5,929 nucleotides of DNA, taken from contig JACQZL010000168.1 in assembly GCA_016213865.1 (NCBI GenBank), forward strand, positions 1-5,929. The letters run 5' to 3'. How positions within the stretch are numbered: the stretch's first letter is position 1; the number at the start of each line of letters is the position of its first letter. This DNA is from Candidatus Rifleibacteriota bacterium. Its GTDB lineage: Bacteria > UBP17 > UBA6191 > JACPRK01. Both the position numbers and the translations under genes were made by a program. Shown piece after piece: positions 1 through 5,929 of the stretch. The notes beneath the pieces are model-generated. The model was given only the letters and a program-made list of their open reading frames with translations, was not told where the DNA came from and made no database searches.

Positions 1-68
1 TCCTGGTCATCCTGCTGTTGACCATCCTGCAACGCAAGTTCGTGGGAGACCGGGTGCACTACGCATGA
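1..68 (+). CDS. C-terminal end of a sugar ABC transporter permease (MalF/UgpA type), partial
   Basis: Only the last 21 codons are in the window (first complete codon at position 3, TGA at 66-68). They encode a leucine-rich membrane-helix end followed by a short basic tail, LQRKFVGDRVHYA. A hydrophobic last helix followed by Gln-Arg/Phe-Arg and then R-V-H-Y is the usual ending of CUT1-family carbohydrate ABC permeases of the MalF/UgpA/LacF kind, which form the inner-membrane channel with a MalG-type partner and an ATPase. That assignment rests on the tail alone. The stop overlaps the start of the next gene as ATGA (65-68), which suggests translational coupling in one operon. Other membrane proteins could end similarly. 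Confidence 0.6.
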   Translation, partial: LVILLLTILQRKFVGDRVHYA

Positions 69-892
69 ACCGCTCGAGGATTGGCGCCGGATGGGCCGCG
101 CGGACCATCGCGATCGCGGCGCTGGGCGGATGGCTCACCCTGGCCGCCGGGTCTGCGCCTGCCGCGGCTCCCTACTGGAGCGGGGATCGCTCGGAGACGG
201 TCACGATCCCGGGTGGTCACTTCTGGATGGGCAGCCACGCCGGCGCGTCGGATGAGCGGCCGGTGCACGACGTGAGGCTCGAGGACTTCCGGATCGATCG
301 CGACGAGGTGACGAACCGGCGCTATCGCGCGTTCGAGGAGTGGATGCGGCAGCGGCGCGATCACTCGCTCTGCATGCCGGACGAGCCGCGGGACAAGGAC
401 CATCGGCACCAGGACTTCGGCCCCGCGTTCGCCGGGGACGCGCAGCCGGTGGTGGGAGTCGACTGGTTCGACGCCTACGCGTTCGCGGCCTGGGCGGGCG
501 CACGGCTGCCGACCGAGGCGGAGTGGGAACGCGCAGCCGCGGGCACCGAGCGCCGGAAGTACCCCTGGGGGCGGCTCCTGGCGCCAGGTTGCGCCAGCTA
601 CGGTGGCCGGACGGATCGTCCCTCCCCCGTCGGCAGCTTCGAGGCGGGCGAGAGCACCGAGGGTTGCCGGGACCTTGCGGGCAACGTGTGGGAGTGGTGC
701 TTCGATAGGTATGCGTCGCGCTGGTACGAGCGTTCCGAGCAGCTCCGGCCGGTAGGGCCGGAAGATGGCGAGAAGCGGGTACTGCGCGGTGGATCATGGA
801 TCGATTTCGGGAGTTGCCTGCGGACCTCGTTCCGCGGAAATGCCGAACCCGCTACCAGGGCCAAGCACATCGGGTTTCGCTGCGTGAGGTGA
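65..892 (+). CDS. Secreted formylglycine-generating-enzyme (FGE/SUMF1) domain protein, probably not an active FGE
   Basis: A 275-residue protein. Residues 1 to about 35 form a signal peptide: basic start, hydrophobic stretch around 15-29, Ala-rich cleavage region APAAA. The rest is one FGE-sulfatase fold with the family landmarks in order: FWMGS (53-57), DEVTN (80-84), RLPTEAEWE (147-155), GNVWEW (206-211), RGGSW (241-245) and a terminal GFRC (270-273). True FGE oxidises a sulfatase active-site Cys to formylglycine using two copper-binding Cys in the segment after GGS. Here the first is replaced by Asp (D247) and only one Cys (C251) remains nearby, so the usual catalytic pair is incomplete. 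It is more likely one of the many SUMF1-like exported proteins with a binding or unknown enzymatic role. The start is supported by the ATGA overlap with the upstream permease and by the signal peptide that follows it. No sulfatase gene is visible nearby. Confidence 0.88.
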   Translation: MNRSRIGAGWAARTIAIAALGGWLTLAAGSAPAAAPYWSGDRSETVTIPGGHFWMGSHAGASDERPVHDVRLEDFRIDRDEVTNRRYRAFEEWMRQRRDHSLCMPDEPRDKDHRHQDFGPAFAGDAQPVVGVDWFDAYAFAAWAGARLPTEAEWERAAAGTERRKYPWGRLLAPGCASYGGRTDRPSPVGSFEAGESTEGCRDLAGNVWEWCFDRYASRWYERSEQLRPVGPEDGEKRVLRGGSWIDFGSCLRTSFRGNAEPATRAKHIGFRCVR

Positions 893-931
893 GCCATCGG
901 TTCGCGCGGTCTCGAATCGTCATGAACGGGC

Positions 932-960
932 TTGGCAAATCCAGGGTCGACCATTAGAAT
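932..960 (+). promoter_or_regulatory. Near-consensus sigma70-type promoter for the secreted repeat protein
   Basis: TTGGCA at 932-937 (5 of 6 matches to TTGACA) and TAGAAT at 955-960 (5 of 6 to TATAAT) are separated by exactly 17 bp. Transcription would start near 967, giving a leader of about 55 bases before the ATG at 1022. It lies in the 129-bp gap after the FGE-like gene, so the next gene probably forms its own transcription unit. Confidence 0.65.
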
Positions 961-1021
961 CATTGGGACCGCGGTCACATTGTCGTGGCCGAAGTTGTAG
1001 GTTTCGAGGCGAGGTGTTTCG

Positions 1022-1628
<607 letters not shown>

Positions 1629-1657
<29 letters not shown>

Positions 1658-2273
1658 CATCGGCAACGGCCCGCCGATCGCCCCCGGCCAGGAGTTCGAC
1701 ATCTCCGGTTACTATCCGATCGAAGTGGGTAACATCTGGAAGTACCAGGACATGGCGCTCAACGGTCTCAAGTTCAAGATGGAGATCAAGAAGCGCGTCC
1801 CGGTCAACGGCGTGAGCGCGGTCTTCAACGAGCGCGACGACCGCATCGAGACCGACACCTACACCAACGACGCCAACGGCTTCCTGCTGCACTCCCAGGA
1901 GCGCACCAACACCGATGGCTCGATCTTCCGGGCCACCTGGACCCCGGGGGTGAAGTTCGTCGACAAGGTCACCAAGATCGGCGCCAAGTACACCACCGTC
2001 CCTGGTTTCCTCAATCCCGGCACCGGCAACAAGATGACCTGGGTCTCCACCATCATGGGGGTCCAGGAGGTAACCGTTCCAGCGGACAAGTTCAAGAACT
2101 GCGTCAAGATCAAGCTGCTCGTGACCGACACGGTCCTGGGCGTGAAGCTCTCCGATCTCGAGATGTGGATCGCCAACGGCCTCGGACCGGTGAAGCGCCA
2201 GGGCAACTTCTTCGGCGTCTACCTGGTCCAGAACCTGCTCGAGTACAAGATCATCAAGCCGGGCAAGCACTGA
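1629..2273 (+). CDS. C-terminal domain of the frameshifted secreted protein
   Basis: The nominal 214-residue product starts at ATG 1629, inside the first copy of the 25-bp duplication. There is no Shine-Dalgarno sequence upstream and no signal peptide, so this start is probably not used and the frame is best read as the second half of the gene that begins at 1022. Real coding sequence begins at DDIGNG (codon at 1653). A motif GYYPIEVGNIWKY (fragment residues 27-39) resembles the YYPL-x-VGN-x-W-x-Y opening of many exported beta-rich bacterial proteins. Alternating beta strands follow, with a late segment VTVPADKFKNCVKIK, a pattern shared by that group, and an ending of ...EYKIIKPGKH. Lys and Asn codons are nearly all AAG and AAC, so this half does not look decayed. 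That favours a recent duplication, phase variation or an assembly error over an old pseudogene. Specific function unknown. Confidence 0.7.
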
Positions 2274-2285
2274 CGGCCGCCCCAC

Positions 2286-2336
2286 GGGCCCGGGTCGTTC
2301 GCGGCGAGTCTTGCCCGCGAGACCCGGGCTTCGTTG
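2286..2336 (+). terminator. Long GC-rich hairpin terminator after the secreted protein gene
   Basis: The outer stem pairs GCCCGGGTC (2288-2296) perfectly with GACCCGGGC (2321-2329), extendable by two G-T pairs. After a two-base bulge an inner stem pairs TCGCGG (2299-2304) with CCGCGA (2315-2320) around a 10-base loop. The + strand then reads TTCGTTG, a weak T-run. It starts 12 bases after the stop at 2273, where an intrinsic terminator belongs. Confidence 0.65.
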
Positions 2337-2406
2337 TCTCGGGGGACCGTCAGCGCCGCTGCGGAGACCGGCGCCTGGACGCAGTCGCGCCGTGGCAGCT
2401 CTGACC

Positions 2407-2426
2407 GCCCAGTCTCGAAACTGGGC
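2407..2426. terminator. Short hairpin between the convergent genes, possible terminator
   Basis: GCCCAGT (2407-2413) pairs with ACTGGGC (2420-2426) around a 6-base loop. On the + strand it is followed by TCTTCC; on the minus strand, about 30 bases past the cca stop, there is no T-run. It could stop read-through from either side, but the flanks are weak evidence. Confidence 0.35.
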
Positions 2427-2455
2427 TCTTCCAACCCCGGCCCCCGCGCTCTCTC

Positions 2456-3835
2456 CTAGGGCCCAGGCGTGACCGGCCTCCGGCGCGGCCAATACCGCAG
2501 CAGCCACGCCCGGGCCTGCTCGGCATCGTCGGCCAGTTCGCCGTCCACCAGCGCGTCGATGAGCGCCTGCTTGGCCTGGCCGACGGCCGGCCCGGGAGGC
2601 AGGTCGAGCAGCCGCATGATCTCCTGGCCGCTCAGCGGGGACTGCAGCTCGTGGGTCTTCAGTGCAGCTCCCAGTTCTCGCACCTTCTCCTGCAGGCGGT
2701 CGAGCTGGCTCGTGTCGGGATCGCGATGGGCCATCCGATCGGCTCGCGCGACCACGAGCAGTTCGTCGAGAAACGGACCCGCCTGCCGCGCCAGGCGCCG
2801 GAGCGCGACCAGCCCCGCGCCGGCGGCTTGCTGGGGTCGCATGTGCAATCGCACGAGAGTCTGCAGGCGGAGTGTCAGTTGCTTCGCATCCAGGGCTACC
2901 CGGCGGCTGGACGACAGCTTGAGCCTCTCGACCAGGCCAGGGATCATCTTCGCGCCCTCGTGTTCGTGACCGTAGAAGTGGATGTCGCCGTCGGAGCTTG
3001 AGGCGGTCGGCGGCTTGCCCACGTCGTGGAGCAGCAGGGCCAGGCGTGTCACCGGATCGTCCGTCAGCTCGACTGCCCGCTCGAAAGCGAGCCTCGAGTG
3101 GGCGAAGACGTCCAGATGGTGCCATTTGCCCGGCTGCTCCACGCCCTTCATCGCCGCCAGTTCCGGCAGGATCACCGCCAGAAGGCCCGACGAGTCGAGC
3201 AGCGCCAGCCCCCGGCCCGCCGCGCGCGCGCCCAGCAACGCCCATAGTTCGTCGGCGACTCGCTCGCGAGAGACTCGCTCCAGGAGGGGTGCCTTCTCGA
3301 CCAGCGCGCTCCAGGTTGCCGGTTCCAGTTCGAAATCGAGCTGCGCCGCGAACCGGACGGCCCGCATCAGTCGCAGGTGGTCCTCGTCGAAACGGCGAGC
3401 CGGGTCGCCCACACAGCGCAGCAGCCGCGCTTGCAGGTCGGCCCGTCCGCCGAACGGGTCCACGATCTGCCCGGTGAAGGGATCGAGCGCCATCGCGTTG
3501 ACCGTGAAGTCCCTCCGGGCGAGGTCCTCTTCCAGCGAGGTGGAGGTCTCGACGACGGCGTGGCGGCCATCGCACTCCACGTCGCGACGGTAGGTCGTCA
3601 CCTCGTATGGCTTCCCGCCGGCGATGACCGTGACCGTGCCATGCTTCTCCCCGGTCGGGATCACGCGACGAAACAGCGGCTTGACCTGTTCCGGGGTGGC
3701 GCTGGTGGTGAGGTCGAAGTCCTTCGGCGTCAGACCCAGCTGCAGATCGCGGACGCTGCCGCCCACGAGCCACGCCTCGAACCCGGCGGCCCACAGCCTC
3801 TTCAGCAGCCTCTTGGCACCCTTCACGGTCCCCAT
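2456..3835 (-). CDS. cca: CCA-adding tRNA nucleotidyltransferase with HD domain
   Basis: A 459-residue class II nucleotidyltransferase that builds or repairs the 3' CCA end of tRNAs in the cytoplasm. The head domain has LVGGSVRD (23-30), the metal-binding DFD (39-41), a DGR-containing flexible loop (89-91), RRDFTVNAMA (107-116) and motif D, EDHLR (151-155), whose Asp and Arg select C and A. A metal-dependent HD phosphohydrolase domain follows: H239/H240, HD at 270-271, GHEHEGAK at 289-296. A C-terminal tRNA-binding helical region ends the protein. The frame stays open upstream to 3955, but those 40 extra residues resemble nothing in the family and overlap the divergent E1 gene. ATG 3835 puts LVGG at the usual distance from the start. 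Its ribosome site is weak (AGGGAG lies 18 bases upstream). The flexible loop argues against a CC-only enzyme; an A-adding enzyme or poly(A) polymerase cannot be fully excluded. Confidence 0.93.
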   Translation of the reverse strand: MGTVKGAKRLLKRLWAAGFEAWLVGGSVRDLQLGLTPKDFDLTTSATPEQVKPLFRRVIPTGEKHGTVTVIAGGKPYEVTTYRRDVECDGRHAVVETSTSLEEDLARRDFTVNAMALDPFTGQIVDPFGGRADLQARLLRCVGDPARRFDEDHLRLMRAVRFAAQLDFELEPATWSALVEKAPLLERVSRERVADELWALLGARAAGRGLALLDSSGLLAVILPELAAMKGVEQPGKWHHLDVFAHSRLAFERAVELTDDPVTRLALLLHDVGKPPTASSSDGDIHFYGHEHEGAKMIPGLVERLKLSSSRRVALDAKQLTLRLQTLVRLHMRPQQAAGAGLVALRRLARQAGPFLDELLVVARADRMAHRDPDTSQLDRLQEKVRELGAALKTHELQSPLSGQEIMRLLDLPPGPAVGQAKQALIDALVDGELADDAEQARAWLLRYWPRRRPVTPGP

Positions 3836-3878
3836 TATCGCAGGTTGGCCGCGCTCCCTGTATCCATCCGCCGGGGTC

Positions 3879-3909
3879 TGATATGATCGACGGGCGAGGG
3901 CGAGCACCG
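3879..3909 (+). promoter_or_regulatory. Extended -10 promoter and ribosome binding site for the E1 gene
   Basis: TG at 3879-3880, one base, then TATGAT at 3882-3887 forms an extended -10 element with one mismatch to TGnTATAAT. No good -35 is visible, as is common for this class. Transcription would start near 3894. GAGGGCGAG at 3896-3904 then serves the ATG at 3910. It lies in the 74-base gap between the divergent start codons of cca and the E1 gene. Confidence 0.45.
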
Positions 3910-5094
3910 ATGGGCGAAGATACCTTCTATCTGGACGAGCAAGACCGCTACTCACGCCTGCGTCTCATCAGCTGGTGGGAACAGGAACGGCTGGCGCGGG
4001 CCCGCGTCATGGTCGTGGGTGCCGGCGCGCTCGGCAACGAGGTCCTGAAGAACCTGGCGCTTCTCGGCGTGGGCCGGGTCTTCGTCCTGGACCTCGACGA
4101 GATCGAGAACTCGAATCTCTCTCGCTCGGTGCTCTTCCGCGAGTCGGACGAGGGCCGCCCGAAGGCCGAGGTGGCCGCGCGGGCCGTCCTCGGGATGAAT
4201 CCCGGGCTCCGCGTCGAGGGGCGCAGGGCCAACGTGATCACCGACATCGGTCTGGGCCTGTTCGCCGAGATGGATCTGGTCATCGGTTGCCTCGACAACC
4301 GCGAGGCCCGGCTCTGGGTGAACCGTTGCTGCTGGAAGGTGGGGGTGCCCTGGATCGACGGCGCCATCCAGGAGATCGCCGGCGTGGTGAAGGTCTTCGT
4401 GCCGCCGGACAGCTCCTGCTACGAGTGCGCGATGACCGAGGCCGACTACCGCCTCATCAACATGCGCTATTCCTGCCCCCTGCTGAAGCGGGAAGATCTG
4501 CTGCAGGGGAAGGTGCCGACCGCGCCCACGATCGCCTCGATCGTCGCGGGCCTGCAGACCCAGGAAGCGCTCAAGCTGCTGCACGGCTTCCGGGAGTTCG
4601 CCGGTAAGGCGCTGGTCCTGAGCGGCATGGTGAACAACTTCTACACGACGGCGTTTCCCCGGCGGGAGGGCTGCCTCTCGCACGAGACCTACCCCGAGGC
4701 CGAGCCTCTGCCGCTCACGGCGGGGCAGTCGACCGCCGCCGAGCTGTTCGGCCTTGCGCGCCGCGCCTTCGCCGGAGACAGCGGCGGCGGGTTGCGCCTT
4801 GCGCTCGACCGCGACCTGCTGCTGGGGCTGAACTGCCCCGATTGCGGCGTCGATCGGCGCGTGATGCGTCCCCTGGCCCTGGTCTCTCACCGGGAAGGCA
4901 CCTGCGAGGCGTGCGGCCAGGTGATGCGAACCGAACTGGCCAGCGAGATAGCGGAGGGCTCCCCGGAGAGCCTGCACACCCTGGGGGTCCTGGGGGTTCC
5001 CGCCTACGATATCGTTAGAGTGACGAGAGGGAACGAATCTCGTTTCTTCCGTCTGCAGGAGGATCGTGCCCGGGCGCTCGGCGCGGCGGCCTGA
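3910..5094 (+). CDS. E1-like ubiquitin-activating enzyme (ThiF/UBA3 type)
   Basis: A 394-residue adenylating enzyme expected to activate the C-terminus of the Ubl encoded next and pass it as a thioester to the E2. It opens with DRYSRLRL (12-19), as E1-superfamily proteins do. The nucleotide-binding loop is VGAGALGNE (36-44), followed by LDLDEIENSNLSR (60-72), GRPKAEVAA (82-90) and CLDNREARLWVN (127-138); these supply the usual ATP/Mg residues D63, N69, R72, K85 and D129. Zinc ligands begin with CYEC (170-173). C189 in RYSCPL lies where UBA3 and UBA1 carry the catalytic Cys and is the likely thioester residue. A typical IASIVAGLQTQEALKLL helix (209-225) follows. The region after about 240 is unusual: a zinc-ribbon-like part with CPDC (309-312) and CEAC (332-335) and a short tail. 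The start at 3910 is preferred over ATG 3883 because the latter lies inside the -10 element. The E2 is a separate gene, unlike CBASS Cap2. Confidence 0.94.
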   Translation: MGEDTFYLDEQDRYSRLRLISWWEQERLARARVMVVGAGALGNEVLKNLALLGVGRVFVLDLDEIENSNLSRSVLFRESDEGRPKAEVAARAVLGMNPGLRVEGRRANVITDIGLGLFAEMDLVIGCLDNREARLWVNRCCWKVGVPWIDGAIQEIAGVVKVFVPPDSSCYECAMTEADYRLINMRYSCPLLKREDLLQGKVPTAPTIASIVAGLQTQEALKLLHGFREFAGKALVLSGMVNNFYTTAFPRREGCLSHETYPEAEPLPLTAGQSTAAELFGLARRAFAGDSGGGLRLALDRDLLLGLNCPDCGVDRRVMRPLALVSHREGTCEACGQVMRTELASEIAEGSPESLHTLGVLGVPAYDIVRVTRGNESRFFRLQEDRARALGAAA

Positions 5095-5137
5095 GGCCGT
5101 ACGAGCCTGAGCGTGACCGGAGCCCGGCCACAGTACC

Positions 5138-5145
5138 AAGGAGGA
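5138..5145 (+). promoter_or_regulatory. Strong ribosome binding site deciding the Ubl start
   Basis: AAGGAGGA, almost complete complementarity to the 16S rRNA end, lies nine bases before ATG 5155. It rules out the in-frame upstream ATG at 5113. It is the strongest ribosome site in the cassette, as expected if the Ubl is needed in excess over its enzymes. Confidence 0.85.
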
Positions 5146-5154
5146 GCCCACGAG

Positions 5155-5451
5155 ATGGACGAGACTGGCGAGAAGCAAGGCATCCTGGTGACGTTCCTGG
5201 ACCAGACCGGGGCCAAGAGCGTGCAGGCGAAGATTGCCGAGAAGGTCCGGGTGAAGAAGATCATCCCGAACATCATCACGAAGATGAAGTTGCCGGTCAC
5301 AAGCCCGGACGGCACGCCCATGAGCTACAGTCTCGATCACAAGGAGGGTGGCAAGCGCCTCCTGGAAGATCAGACCCTGGTCGAGGCCGGCGTGAAGGAT
5401 GGCGATCACCTGATCGTCTATCCCGAGATCGTAGCCGGGAGCTGGGCCTGA
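5155..5451 (+). CDS. YukD/EsaB-like ubiquitin-fold protein (Ubl modifier)
   Basis: A 98-residue protein with the beta-grasp pattern of ubiquitin-like proteins. A first strand ILVTFLDQTG (10-19) is followed by a second strand and a helix VKKIIPNIITKMKL (33-46), then a strand MSYSLDH (56-62). The diagnostic end LLEDQTLVEAGVKDGDHLIVYPE (69-91) matches the L-x-x-x-x-T-L-x-E-x-G-V-x-D-G-D signature of YukD/EsaB and ubiquitin C-terminal halves. Its place between E1 and E2 genes implies that it is the conjugated modifier. The tail reads EIVAGSWA: there is no terminal Gly-Gly, and the last Gly is G95. Removal of SWA by a peptidase would expose ...VAG, a plausible mature end; alternatively the protein is activated at a non-Gly end or acts only as a scaffold. 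The gap to the E1 gene is 60 bases. Fold assignment is by pattern. Confidence 0.87.
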   Translation: MDETGEKQGILVTFLDQTGAKSVQAKIAEKVRVKKIIPNIITKMKLPVTSPDGTPMSYSLDHKEGGKRLLEDQTLVEAGVKDGDHLIVYPEIVAGSWA

Positions 5452-5515
5452 CGCAGGCCTCTCTCACTCCACAGCGCTGTCTGCACCCTTTCCGGACAGC
5501 CCAACCCACCTGACG

Positions 5516-5534
5516 GGCCGGCCCCGCGCCGGCC
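5516..5534 (+). promoter_or_regulatory. GC hairpin just before the E2 start
   Basis: GGCCGGC (5516-5522) pairs perfectly with GCCGGCC (5528-5534) around a 5-base loop. It ends 16 bases before the E2 ATG, and no T-run follows, so it is not a typical terminator. It could lower E2 translation or protect an upstream mRNA end, making the Ubl more abundant than the E2. The rest of the 99-bp gap holds only a short palindrome, ACAGCGCTGT (5471-5480), and a weak GCTGTC/GACAGC stem. Confidence 0.4.
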
Positions 5535-5550
5535 GGCGAGCCATCGAACC

Positions 5551-5929
5551 ATGTACGAATCACCCAGGGATCGCCGTCTGAGGTCCGACCTGCGGGCCAT
5601 CACGAAGCTGAAGACCCAGAGTTCCATTCTGGACTTCGAGGGGTTCGAGAACCCGCCGCAGAAGTACATCGTCACGTTGCGGGGTCGCGGGCTGATGCAG
5701 CCGCCCAACACCGACGAGGTCATCTACGCCGACTTCCACCAGGTGGAGATCAAGCTGGGCAGCGAGTATCCGCGCAAGAAGCCCGACCTGAAGTGGCGGA
5801 CTCCCATCTTCCATCCGAACATCTCGGCCCTGGGCCAGGTGTGCCTGGGCGGCTACTCGACCAACTGGGTGCCCAGCCTGAACCTCGACGAGCTGTGCGA
5901 GATGCTCTGGGACATGGTCCGCTACGCTA
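5551..5929 (+). CDS. E2 ubiquitin-conjugating enzyme (UBC fold), 3' end missing
   Basis: The frame is open from ATG 5551 to the window end (126 codons plus one base) with no stop, so the gene continues outside. After an N-terminal helix region (about 8-30), strands around 38-46 and 59-69 lead to the UBC signature: EYPRKKPDLKW (72-82), then IFHPNI (86-91) with the HPN tripeptide at 88-90, then QVCLGGYSTNW (96-106) containing the likely active-site Cys C98, and PSLNLDELCEMLWDM (108-122) matching the helix after the active site. Seven residues separate HPN from the Cys, as in eukaryotic E2s. It should accept the Ubl from the E1 as a thioester and transfer it to a target. The ribosome site is weak (GGCGAG 5535-5540, ten bases upstream). 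A C-terminal helical part of roughly 20-40 residues is probably missing. Confidence 0.92.
   Translation, partial: MYESPRDRRLRSDLRAITKLKTQSSILDFEGFENPPQKYIVTLRGRGLMQPPNTDEVIYADFHQVEIKLGSEYPRKKPDLKWRTPIFHPNISALGQVCLGGYSTNWVPSLNLDELCEMLWDMVRYA

Noticed and set aside
3883..3909. Start of the E1 gene at ATG 3883
   Set aside because: That ATG sits within the TATGAT -10 element, and the nine added residues are not E1-like; ATG 3910 has a better-placed ribosome site.
3836..3955. N-terminal extension of cca to ATG 3955
   Set aside because: The extra 40 residues do not fit the family and overlap the E1 promoter and start region.
3952..5409. Open minus-strand frame of 485 codons opposite the E1 and Ubl genes
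   Set aside because: It runs antisense to strongly motif-supported genes and its composition is that of a GC-rich shadow frame.
3910..5451. Sulfur-carrier pathway (ThiF-ThiS or MoeB-MoaD)
   Set aside because: No thiamine or molybdopterin gene is nearby, the small protein lacks the Gly-Gly end of ThiS/MoaD, and an E2 follows.
3910..5929. Type II CBASS (Cap2/Cap3)
   Set aside because: E1 and E2 are separate genes, and no cyclic-nucleotide synthase or effector is visible; the upstream neighbour is divergent cca.

Overview
This GC-rich window reads as bacterial chromosome. Lys and Asn codons are almost always AAG and AAC, intergenic gaps are short, and the tRNA end-repair gene (cca) sits among less common genes. 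The lineage cannot be fixed from sequence alone. The style (secreted SUMF1-like protein, secreted Pro-rich protein, free-standing E1/Ubl/E2 genes) would suit Gemmatimonadota, Eisenbacteria-like, myxobacterial/deltaproteobacterial or similar groups, but that is a guess.

Layout. Positions 1-68 hold the C-terminal tail of a MalF/UgpA-type sugar ABC permease, overlapping by ATGA the start of a secreted formylglycine-generating-enzyme (FGE/SUMF1)-like protein (65-892). This protein lacks one of the two copper-binding cysteines of true FGE. A near-consensus sigma70-type promoter (932-960) then precedes a secreted protein gene with an octapeptide repeat, a small domain, a Pro-rich linker and a C-terminal beta-rich domain (1022-2273). 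That gene is split into two frames by a 25-bp tandem duplication at 1628-1677; removing one copy restores a single 408-residue protein. A long GC-rich hairpin at 2286-2336 looks like its terminator. On the minus strand 3835-2456 encodes an HD-domain CCA-adding tRNA nucleotidyltransferase.

The most interesting part is 3879-5929, divergent from cca. It starts with an extended -10 promoter and contains, in order, a stand-alone E1-like activating enzyme resembling eukaryotic UBA3/UBA1 (3910-5094), a 98-residue YukD/EsaB-like ubiquitin-fold protein with a strong ribosome binding site (5155-5451), and an E2 ubiquitin-conjugating enzyme with HPN motif and active-site Cys (5551 to the window end, cut off). 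Together they make an E1-Ubl-E2 conjugation cassette. The expected partners, a JAB/MPN peptidase and perhaps a RING-like or effector protein, would lie just beyond position 5929. The gene order, the separate E1 and E2, and the Ubl tail ending AGSWA instead of Gly-Gly set it apart from type II CBASS (fused E1-E2) and from the usual Bil layout.
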